This document shows positions 24,311 through 35,500 of a stretch of DNA of 64,000 nt, piece after piece. Below the pieces are notes generated by a model. That model had not been told where the DNA came from and did no database searches. It saw nothing but the letters and a program-made list of their open reading frames with translations. The stretch lies in NCBI RefSeq assembly GCF_964204645.1, contig NC_134031.1, positions 372,001 through 436,000 on the forward strand. Direction: 5' to 3'. Origin of the DNA: Tubulanus polymorphus (Eukaryota > Nemertea > Palaeonemertea > Tubulaniformes > Tubulanidae). Position 1 is the stretch's first letter, and every line of letters begins with the position of its first letter. Made by a program: the position numbers and the translations under genes.

Positions 24311-27300
24311 TCAAAGAGACCTCTCGTTGTTGATCTCCATCGGTTCAACATCAGAATACGGGTAACAATCGCTGTAAGAATGATCCACTTCTAAATTATC
24401 TTTTTTCATTTTCGATTTAATATCGGGTGCGATGACTATTTTCGGTTTTCCTGAGAACGGTCTCCAGACTAAAACCTGCGCGGCGTTCGCGTGTGTCTCT
24501 GGTTGTTTCACATTACGCGGAATGTCTTTATTCTCGTTCTGTATCAGACTCTCTCTAGTCATCGATTCGCGGTATAAAAATGCTCGTTCTCCTAATTTCT
24601 TAGTCGGGTTCACGTGGATCTCTAAATTCGCTCGCCATTTTATCGTTTTCAACACGTGAAATTGTCCGTTTTTTAGATCTTTAGCCACGAGCCATGTGTA
24701 GAATTTCTGGTCTCGTTTCACGTGCGTCAGCGCCGGGGCCGTTTCCATATTTTTGGACGGAACCACCCACGTGACTTGTGGACAGAAATTATCGTGCATG
24801 GATACTTTTATCGTCTGTTGATCGGACGAAGGTCCTTTTACGTGCGCTAGCTGGTCACGTGACGAGCCGTACCACGGATACAGTTTGCCATCCGAATCAC
24901 TGATCATTTTGTATTGTCCAGTTTCTACTTCACGGAATTCCCAACTTGTGCTGAAATTAATTTAGAGGATTTTTAGACGGATTTTACTCCAACTGGGCCC
25001 CTACAACTGCCTCAGACTATCACGTGCCCCACCTGACAATTTACCAAAATGTCATAACAGCAATACAGTGACAACGACTTATCCGTGCACCGACTGTCCC
25101 GGTATTCACGTGGTATCCCGTAGAACAGAAAATTCGTACCAAACTCAGTCGATTTAATGAATCACGTGTATGAGAATTATATTTAATGTCTTTCTTTCTT
25201 TAGATGATTATTATTTGTCACGTGATATAGAATTCAGAACCCTGGGATCCCACAGCAGTCAAACTGCTTCTTATCAGAGCTTATCGTGAGTCAGTTTATC
25301 GTAAATTTTGATTGTGGAATAAAATGTGGACTTTGCGACCGATTCCACGGTTTACCAAACAGGCTGCCCGACTACCCGAATTACAAATTCATTAACAAAC
25401 TGGACAGTTGTTTCCCCAAAAACAGACTTGCAACTTACTATCCAACGCTTCCGTATGTATTGATGAATTTCATGTTGGTACAAGCTTGTATCCAGCCTAT
25501 ATCCCAGTCTTCTCCTTCCGCTAATGGCGGTAACACCACTTCCGCTATTGCTCTGTAAGAATATGTACGTCATCGATATTTCATTGGTTCGGATTTCATA
25601 TATTTATTTTTCAGAGAGAAATGTGCAAGAGAAAGCAACAGATCTTGGAAAATTAGGAAGTGTGGGGTCTAAAATAAATGGAATGTAATTCATCGGATAA
25701 TTATGGAGGCTGATTCGGGCCATGATAGAAAAAGCAAATCCCACTCGTTGGAACTTTTTTTACAAACACTTAAAACGACTTTCAGGCGTTTGTTTGCTAC
25801 CGTAGATAATGCGGCCACACCGAATGACACCGAGTGGGGTTCCACGTTCAAGGTTATAGAACAAATCTGCATCTGCAGCATGCAATTTCTCACAAAGAAT
25901 CAGTGTCAAATTTGCAGCAGGTTTCAATGTTCTCTAGGGTTAAATCTCGATGGAAAACCAGAGTTCCTGAAACCACCCCCACCCCCCCCCCAAACTAATC
26001 CCTAGGTCCGCTCCGAAAGAAGCGGGACCTCCCGCTAATGGTGGTCGGGTGCTGTGTACAAGTCTACAGAAAACCTGTCACAAATGATTCATGTTGCCCT
26101 GTTTTATGTCTAATTGTATAATGAGACAGTCGTTCCATTGTATAAACACTGCTATAAATAAAAGCTTTTCAACCAGAATAGTGGAAATACGGCAGCGGGT
26201 TTTTACCAGACACAGCCAATCAGAATCTCACAAGCCGTTACTCGGCGCGTGAATGGGGTGAACTTGAAAGACAACTCGATTCTAACATAAAAAAACCCTG
26301 TAAGCACAAATGAATTCTTTTTCTTGTTAGAATGTTTAGAAGCGTGTCTTACTAAACTCAAACACAACAAACATAAAACTTTGCATTCAATATAACTTAA
26401 AAAGAACGTCGTTAGACAGAAATAAACGGCGGGGATTTCCTTGACGTGGCACGTAAAGAAATATTCATCCGTTTCAAGAAGTGAATTATGTAGTCTCGGG
26501 TTTATTGAAAATAATTAGAAATGGTGAACAATTCTTTCCTACTATAGAAATGGGAATTAAAAACCACCAATAAGAATATCGCTTTGTAAAGACAATCAAT
26601 ATAAAATATCAACCTCTGATCTTCTCAGATTTGTGTAAAAATGATTTGCAAAATATTCATGAACGGGATACATAAATACGAAAAGAAAATAAATGAATTT
26701 AATTTTTCATGAATCTGATCGTTTGATATTTTCTAGGTGAGTAAATACTCTCAAATCTAAGTACGTACTAATTCATTTCATCGTTTTCATTGAAAATTAT
26801 AGAAAAAAAAAACATCAGATTTTTACAAAAGATTTACATAATAAACTTCTAATTATTTCAGTAAACTAATCTACAAGTATCACTTTCGGAGTTGATTCGT
26901 TTTAATTCCTTTTCACTTCCAAGGAAATCTCATTCAATGTTTAAATGTATAGGGTTTTTACAAGAAGTTGAATAAATTTCACACATTTAGATCATTATTG
27001 CAAAATGATTAAATAAATCTTAGAAAATATGAGAGATTTGAATCTACCTGAAATGAGGTGTATTATATTTTAATACGTTGATTGTCTCCTCTGTTTTGGT
27101 CGATCTTTTATCAATCGAAGCTTGAATGTTAACCACTGAAAATCCTTCCAAATTCTTCCCGAACTTCGGACGATGATCGAAATTAGAAATAGCTGTATTC
27201 AACAATTTCAAAGCTGGATTTATCGAATGTTTGCCGCCTTTCTTACAACTAGAACGTTCCGTAGATGTAGACGATCCAGCCGTACCACTACGCAATATTA

Positions 27301-27322
27301 AATTCGGTTTTTGGAGAACCAT
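24311..27322 (-). CDS. FAM78: FAM78 family protein
   Basis: Three exons (27048-27322, 25439-25552, 24311-24950) join in frame to 342 codons; vertebrate FAM78A is about 280. I chose the ATG at 27322 for its CACCATGG context; ATG 27340 is the alternative. Diagnostic family blocks are present: INVLKYNTPHFR, VVLPPLAEGEDWDIGWIQAC, MKFINTYGSVGYTSWEFREV, ISDSDGKLYPWYG, VSMHDNFCPQVTWVVP, KRDQKFYTWLVA and AQVLVWRPFSG. The molecular function of FAM78 is unknown; no signal peptide or membrane segment is seen. A C-terminal tail of about 45 residues rich in Lys, Asp and Ser extends past the usual end. Convergent with NUP214 and divergent from the PLPP gene, as in human 9q34. Confidence 0.95.
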
Positions 27323-27725
27323 GGTGAGGGCACCTCCCATCACTCGCCCACCAAATCCTCGCGAAAATGGCTCCTTCACTAGATCATCATGTTTTCCAAG
27401 TAGCAACGATCTTCAATAGATTTAAAAGTTATCAGTGGTTTCGTTTTACTAAAGATTTCCTCGTACCGCTACCAGGAACAGAAACTCAGGAATCCCTCGT
27501 CTATTTCCGTCTTTGTTATTGTCACGTGAACGGTTTCCTAGTAGTATTCCCAGAAGCGGTTACTACGTCATAATGCATCGGAGCAGTCCGGCTGGTGAGC
27601 CGATCGGCTATGTCGCATTGCGTCGAACTACCCGACTCACTTCCTGTTTACTTCCGGGTTACAAATTTTGACAGCTGAATTATCAATTTTTTACGGATTT
27701 GTGGTAATTAATTGACTCAAATCGA
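27323..27725. promoter_or_regulatory. Probable bidirectional promoter FAM78 / PLPP6/7
   Basis: The two start codons face away from each other with about 400 bases between them. Near the PLPP side lie CACTTCCTG and ACTTCCGGG (about 27630-27657), matches to ETS-family sites common in compact housekeeping promoters. No TATA box. Positional inference. Confidence 0.45.
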
Positions 27726-28765
27726 ATGGAGGGTCACCAGGAAAGCCGATACAGGTGCAAAGAACCGCCGAGGTTTAAAGAATTTTCATCTCGAGATGTT
27801 TCAGACTCGAGTAAAGTAGGCGGCGATGATGATGAGGAGACTACAGTTGAGAAGTTGATTCGGATTGACGTCGCGTTGACTGATAAATTAGCGGTTTGCG
27901 CCAGTAAAGATCGTCAACTCGGATATTTGAGACCAGTGATGAAATTATTAGAATTATCGTGTCACGGAATTCCGTGGATCGCAATCACTTTATTGTTAAT
28001 GTGGAAATTAGAGAATAAAACAAGGACACAAGAAATACTGGTGAATCTGATGGCAGGTAATGATAGGTTTAATCCAGAGACCTTCTGGCTGGCAGTCTCC
28101 TTTTATGAATGAAGAATTGTAGGTATCCCAGGAGCCTATAGTTTTATGGGAATCAAGAATTCTGGACCTTTTTAGTTCTAAGTGTTAGTGTTAACTCTCT
28201 CAGTTGGTATTTAATTTAGGTCAAATTTGAGTTTGAGTCAAAACTAAATCCAAGAACCAGTTTCACAGAAATCAGTATAGTTTGTAGAGTTAGAATTAGT
28301 TCATTTTACAATATTTTAAACTATAGATTTAAATCACTGTTTGTCATATGTGTCTCATCTCTCTGTGTTCTCTGTCTATTTTCAGGATTAATTTATGATC
28401 TGATTTTGGTCGGGATTTTGAAGACCGTTTTCCACCGTCGCCGCCCTGGTGTCAATAAAATGGACATGTTTGTGACTGTTTCTGTTGATAAATATTCGTT
28501 CCCGTCTGGGCACACGACTCGTGCTGCTATGTTACTACATTTCTTCCTGGAGAATGTCTCGCTCGGTGTCCTGTGTAGTGTTTTATTTATTATCTGGGCG
28601 CTATGTGTTAGTATATCACGTGTGTTACTAGGCAGACATCATACGTTTGATGTTATTTGTGGTTTTATAATTGGATTATTAGAATACGCAGTCATTTTCA
28701 GATATTGGTTGCCCCCGGTGATCTGTTATTCTGCTGTTGAATATATACAAACTATCAATCAATAA
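27726..28765 (+). CDS. PLPP6/7-like: PAP2-type polyisoprenoid/lipid phosphatase, PLPP6/PLPP7 family
   Basis: Two exons (27726-28056, 28386-28765) encode 236 aa. After a charged N-terminus come hydrophobic segments and the three PAP2 signature motifs: KTVFHRRRP (K-x6-RP), YSFPSGHTTRAA (PSGH) and SRVLLGRHHTFD (SR-x5-H-x3-D). All proposed catalytic residues are kept. Flanking blocks ELSCHGIPW and NKMDMFVTVSVDKYSFPSGH match vertebrate PLPP6/PLPP7. PLPP6 dephosphorylates presqualene and farnesyl diphosphate at ER/nuclear membranes; PLPP7 (NET39) is a nuclear envelope protein described as inactive. Sequence alone does not choose between them, but the gene order matches PLPP7. The stop codon overlaps an AATAAA (28761-28766). 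Confidence 0.93.
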
Positions 28766-28795
28766 ATAGTTCAGAGATTTCTGGTCTAATTTTCA

Positions 28796-29125
28796 CAGTA
28801 CTGAACCCAGTTCCACAGTTCTGGACCCAGTTCTACAGTTCTGGACCCAGTTCTACAGTTCTGGATCCAGTTCTACAGTTCTGGACCCAGTTCCACAGGT
28901 CAGGACCCAGTTCCACAGTTCAGGACCCACTTCTAAAGTTCAGGATCCAGTTCTACAGTTCAGGACCCAGTTCTACAGTTCAGGACCCAGTTCCACAGTT
29001 CAGGACCCAGTTCTATAGTTCAGGACCCAGTTCCACAGTTCAGGATCCAGTTCTACAGTGGACCTAGTTCCACAGTTTAGGTCGGGACCCAGTTCCACAA
29101 ATTTGGATCCAGTTCCACAATTCTT
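28796..29125. repeat. 20-bp tandem array from the 'CCAGTTCCACAGTT' family
   Basis: About 15 units of GGACCCAGTTCTACAGTTCT (with C/T and CAG variants). The unit equals the arm of the dispersed palindromic element seen at 760-920 and 22844-22947, so one arm appears to have been amplified in tandem downstream of the PLPP gene. The rest of 28766-29613 holds no recognised gene. Confidence 0.85.
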
Positions 29126-29613
29126 GAGTTTGACTACAAAGTTAAATTGGTTTATTTAAATTGTTTTACCTTCGAGTCAAATTTACCCAGAAACTGGCTC
29201 CTGACAAAGTAATGTTGACCATTCCACAAAGCAGTCCCTGCTACATGTAGTTTACAAAATGCCCTGATCTTAATACAAATTGTTGAATACCAATAAAACC
29301 CGTGATTTTACTGTGTACATGTTTCATAAGAAAAAATGTTCTCTTTGTTTATTTTTCCAAATGTTGTGATAGAAAAATAGAAATAAAATTGTGAGAAATA
29401 GAATGCAGACTTAAATCGTGTTTTTGACGGTCGTTTCATTTCGCAACTAGGATCCTTGACCGCAGTCGACCAGTTCGCCATCTACCGGCAGTTAAAGACA
29501 TGAACTGTACGCGGAGACTGCGACGATGTGAAGCATCATCTGTTCAGTAGTTAACTGTTAGTGATGGATGCCACACGTCACTGTCGTCTGCTCACCGGAT
29601 TACTCCTCTAATC

Positions 29614-32293
29614 ATGGAAATGATGGTTTTTCTGTTCCCGATCATTTTCACTTGTTCGAGTATTTTGGTTTCTATCGACGGACAACAAAATTACAACAAT
29701 TCGTCAATTGTTGATGACGTCACGGTTCCAACTGTTGAAACTATTTCTATTGTTTCAAACAATTTAACGGCGACGACGTCAAACAGCGGAACAACAACAA
29801 CAACAACAGCGCAACAATCATCGATAAACAACACTATAACAACAACAACAGCAGCGTCTAATTCGGGAGAAATAAACACAACAGATCAGACCGTGACGCC
29901 GGAAAATGAGAAGATTTCGTCAACGATTTTATTTATTGACGACGGTGACATTTCGAATACAACCGAATCATCTACAATAACATCAGCATCGACGCCGAGA
30001 GGTTTTACTGTAACTTCACGTCCTAGTACAGGTAAATCAAAAACTAAAGAACGAATCCTTTATTTGTTTGTGGTAGATCTAGTGTTAATTTGCGTTTTAG
30101 ATGAAGCAATGCTGACAGTTAGCGTCATAACTACCATTCAAAACTAGAATGAGTAGACTCGAAATTTTACATTTAATTATCATCAGTTTCTTGAAGAAAT
30201 TAAGTTAGGTGTTTTTCAGTGAAGACTAAGCGGGGGGAGGGGGACAAATATGTCAACTAAGACATGTTTCTAAGATGATATCCCAGGAAACGGAATAGTT
30301 TCACTGTTCTGTAACCCCCCCCCCCTGCAGTCCTTACTGTGATAATACGGAGATTGATCATTTATCTGAATTTTCTACCAAACACGGCGGACCGTGCGCA
30401 CGGAGCGTTTGCGCCAAACGTTCGCTGAAAAGTGCTTCACAAATATTTACCACGCGACGCAGATGTCAAAATAAATGATGTTCCGGGTTGTAGTGAATGT
30501 TTTGATTTCTCTCTCCATCTCATCTGATCGTTTGTCTCTCATCCAGGGGCGGATTAACAGGGGAGCAGATCCCCTCCCCTCCCCTCCCCCCTATTGTGCG
30601 TCTAGATAACATTATTGCTTATGGTAATTTTGTTTTAGAATCAATCTAGATGCCCACAGTTTTTTCAGTCCCTCCTCCCCCCTCCGATTCGCTCTTCGCG
30701 TACAACAATGTATGTTCAGCTATATGGGTCTAGGAAGTTTTGCTCCCCCTCCCTGTCCCTCCCTCCCCCCTCTATTCTAAATTTCTGAATCCACTCCTAC
30801 CATCGTCCGCCTCTCATAATCAGTAACTATACATTACAGCAATACAAATATATATTTTAGATATATTTTTAACGCTTTGAACTTTCCATCGAAAGCGCAA
30901 CTAATTTCGTTGAATTCATCAATAACTAACTAACGCTGCTGCATCGTTTGAAGGTTTGAAGTTTAGCACATTAACTACAACTGAAGCGTGTGAGAGCGTA
31001 ACAGACAGATTCGTCACCATAGTTACTGCAGCATTACGTAAAAACCGTCATAAACTATCAGATCACGTGATAGTCGAGTATACTATTTTTTGTGTTATTT
31101 TTACGATCGACGAAATCAACGATTTGATCCAGTTTTTCATTCAGTTTAATCACGAGCCTCGAACCTCACGAGCCTCAAACCTCACGAGCCTCAAACTTCA
31201 CGAGCCTCGAACCTCACGAGCCTCGAACCTCACCTTCAAACGGACCATCCAGTGGTTGTAGTTTTTTTCAAAAAAATTTCTGCGTTAGATCTGGCCAAAA
31301 TTAGTTGCAAAATTAGCCCTAACCCTGTCCCCTGTAAAGCAGCCTCTGCCCTAACCCTAACCCTAGCTCCGTCGTAACCCTAACCCTAGCTGGACTCGAA
31401 CCTGTAGCCTCCAGCATGCTAGTCGAGCATGCTAACCACTAGACCACGGATTTCTGGTGAGTGGTTCGGTTTGTAAGTTTGTCCGGTCAGTGTGGTGACC
31501 AGATGACCAGTCAGTTGTGACTCTGTTCACTAACAATACCCGCTAGATCTCTGATTGTATTCATCAGATCCAAAAGGATTTCATATCTGCATTTTTCACC
31601 ACTGAATTGCCCGACCGATCCCTGTGTGTCTATGTCAGGACTATCCTGTGAACTATTTGTTTTATGTTATTGTAGATGAATAGATAATCGATCAGTCGTA
31701 TAATCAGTATTGGATATCGATTATAAATCACTCAGATCAGCTGACAGATTACCGGCCTCATCGATTACCGATGATTCGATTATGCAAATTTACGCCCCAG
31801 ATTTTTAATTGCATAGAAATATTTTTAAACTACCGTTAGTAATCGATACGCATGCGCGGCGCCGTGTTTCTGTGAAATCGACAGGTTTCTAAAAAACTGA
31901 TGCTGGTTGTATTCGATCGAACAGACACACGTATCGTGTGAGAGAGTGGTGTTTAATTCATCATTAATCACGCCTTTCAAATCACTGGAGTTGCTTCAGT
32001 TGCTTTTAATGAAATTTCCTCTGAACGCCGACTGAGTGTAGAGAGATGGCTCCACGTTTCCACTATTGGCGTCTCTTCTCCAGAACCGGTTGTTACTCAG
32101 GATAGGACCATACCCGTGAATGTGTGATACCTTACTGGAAACCTGACTGAGATTCAAAACTATCCTCATCATTCTACTCTTCTCTCTCCTCTCTCATCTC
32201 TCCTGTAGCTCTCTCTCTCTCCTCTCTCCTCTCTCCTCTCTCCTCTCTCCTGTAGCTCTCTCTCTCTCCTCTCTCCTCTCTCATCTCTCCTGT

Positions 32294-32338
<45 letters not shown>

Positions 32339-32506
32339 CTCCTCTCTCCTGTAGCTCTCTCTCTCCTCCTTCCTCTCTCCCCTTTCCTCTCTCCTCTCTC
32401 TCTCTCCTCTCTCCTGTAGCTCTCTCTCTCTCCTCTCTCCCCTTTCCTCTCTCCTCTCTCCTGTAGCTCTCTCTCTCTCCTCTCTCCTCTCTCATCTCTC
32501 CTGTAG

Positions 32507-32537
<31 letters not shown>

Positions 32538-35500
32538 CTCCTCTCTCCTGTAGCTCTCTCTCTCCTCCTTCCTCTCTCCCCTTTCCTCTCTCCTCTCTCT
32601 CTCTCCTCTCTCCTGTAGCTCTCTCTCTCTCCTCTCTCCCCTTTCCTCTCTCCTCTCTCCTCTCTCCTCTCTCCTCTCTCCTGTAGCTCTCTCTCTCCTC
32701 CTTCCTCTCTCCCCTTTCCTCTCTCCTCTCTCTCTCTCCTCTCTCCTGTAGCTCTCTCTCTCTCCTCTCTCCCCTTTCCTCTCTCCTCTCTCCTCTCTCC
32801 TCTCTCCTCTCTCCTGTAGCTCTCTCTCTCTCCTCTCTCCTCTCTCCTCTCTCCTCTCTCCTCTCTCCTCTCTCCTCTCTCCTCTCTCCCCTTTCCTCTC
32901 TCCTCTAGCTCTCTCTCTTGCTCTCTCCTCTCTGTCTCTCCCCTTACCTCTCTCTTTACTCCCCTGTCCTCTTCTCTCCTCTCTTCCCCTCTCGCTGTAT
33001 CACTATCTCACCCTTCTTCCCTCTCTCCCCTCTCTCACCCCTCGCCCCCCCCCTCCCCAGCCACCCGCGGTCATTAAGCAGTAAACACAATATTTGGTCA
33101 CTAGTCGCTCGTACAGTCTGCGCAGTAATTGATTACATCCAAACTATAAATCAGACTGTGACGTCACACCCAATACAATCTACCGTTAACACTGAAAATA
33201 CAAATCACATTGATTCACACACGGGCCAAATTGGAAGGTAATCATTCAGAAAATTACTTCCATTACACGCTAACGCCCTCTTTATTCAATCAGTCGAATA
33301 AAGATGTCATTCCTAATCGTCAACCGGTCAATTGCAATGGGCTTTATGTAAATGAGAGCTGATTTTCGTACGCTGCGACCTCTATCGGTCGTACAATATA
33401 TAATAGTTCATGTTTATCATGTCTTTTTTCACTATTGATATATTATATTGTTGGCTCTCGCTCGAAGTAAAAGATTTATGGAATTATTCTTTGTTGCGTG
33501 TTTTCTATGAATAAAATATCGGGTATAGAGTCGGATCCTGCGAGCGGCTGATACCAACTGCAACAAGATGATTTATTTTATGTCAAACTTCAGACAGCGA
33601 CGCATTAAACATTGATGAATCTTAATCTTTTGTGAACACGAGATTTTGTGAACTTCTATTTGGATGCTGGAGCAGGTAACGCATGGCTTAGTCGACTTGC
33701 AGCCATCTTTGAAAGTAGATTTGTATCTAGAATCGGTCCGGAAAATAAGATAATTATAGTTTACCATGGGTGACTAGCGGCTATCTTGAAAATCCTCATA
33801 TTTGGAAGTGCAGGAAACTGCTGGTAACTATCTGTATAATAAATTGCGGTCTTGCAGGAAACCTAATAGTGGAGTGGCAGACATCTTGAAAGTTTATTTT
33901 TAGCTTCTGTCGTGCAGCATAAATAAATGGTCGACTGGCGGCCATCTTTAAAGTGAACTTTTTTTCTAGGTGTAAAGGAAGTATAGAGAGTGATATATAG
34001 ATGTATTTTATCGTCGCTACCGGTGCTGGTCGCTCTCTCGTTAGAATCATGTTCAGAATATAAATGGATTGATTTTGTCCGCAGTTTCTCCTAACAGCCG
34101 ACAAATTACATGTATATATATGTCGCGCGTATGCAAAGGTTGTTAGTGAAGAAATAACGTTGTATAATTATAACTGAGTAAGAACAAGATACGCTGAAGA
34201 CTAGTATGATAGTGTCAGTTCTAGTGTTACTCCTGCAGACTCTAATTACTGACTCATTTGCCCCTCCCTCCCTCTCTCACCTCCCCATACGACACATTCC
34301 GTGTGTCTGGTAGAATATGTACTGGAATTTTCTGAACATCTCCGCCTCTCTAATCAGCATTCTCGACGATGATATTTCATATTTCAAATCGATAATTTCC
34401 AATAATTTCTCTAAGCGACAAACGGCTAATAATATTGACGTTATTACGCAAACTGACCCAGGGTCGAGATATTATTAAAACTAATCGAGTCCTCAGTCAA
34501 GCTACTGACAATCTTACAGCAGCAACAGCAGCAGCAGCAGCAGCGCAGATAAAAGTGTGAATTTCTCGTTTGGATAATTGATTTGGTCTTCAGCAAACTT
34601 GATAGGATTGTTTTACAAGTTACAACCAACATGACAACTTTAGCACTTCCTCTCTCCTCTCTCCTCTCTCCTCTCTCCTCTCTCCTCTCTCCTCTCTCCT
34701 CTCTCCTCTCTCCTCTCTCCTCTCTCCGCTCTCCTCTCTCCTCTCTCCTCACTCCTCTCTCCTCTCTCCTCTCTCCTCTCTCCTCTCTCCTCTCTCCTCT
34801 CTCCTCTCTCCTCTCTCCTCTCTCCTCTCTCCTCCCCTGCTCATGTCTTCAGCAGCTGAAATTAGCTTGTACATGACGAGGTAACTCAGTGAATTACTGT
34901 TTATCTTGTGTGTCGCTTGCGGTTTGTGAAACGGTTTATAGTCGATTGCTCTCTGCGCAGACGACAAGAGAAGCTCAGATCAATGACTGACTCACTCCAC
35001 ACGCATCATCCACTTCACGCACTCCACGCAAACACGCAATCATCAACGTTTAATCCAATTTTGTTGCCGTGTATAATTTGAAATGTTGCTGCTAAGACTT
35101 TAGCCTTCGACCTCCTGCACCGCGTGGCGATACGAGATTGAGCATTCACTATCATATTCATCGGATCTGACTGTGAGCGGCGGTATGATTAGGCAGATTA
35201 GCTAAAAATGATCTCCATCTAGAGACCGAAAATTCACCCACCACGAGGACTTACAATAATACCGGGATTTGTTTTATGTGCATTGACAGCACAGTTCTAG
35301 TTAAGACCAAAACCAAGTCTTAGTCAATCTTAAGTTCGTGTCTGAATTAATCTCTGAATTAGTTTTATTTTCTAGGATAAAATTGGGCATATTTAGTCTT
35401 ATGGGGCATATATAGTATTGTGGGGCACGGCATTGAAGGTACTCATTTGAATCTAAGTCTGTGTACTAAGATTCAAATCAAATAAGACACCGTCTGACGA

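Noticed and set aside
25286-25573. Plus-strand open frame of 90 codons
   Set aside because: It is the antisense of FAM78 exon 2 (25439-25552), whose translation matches the family.
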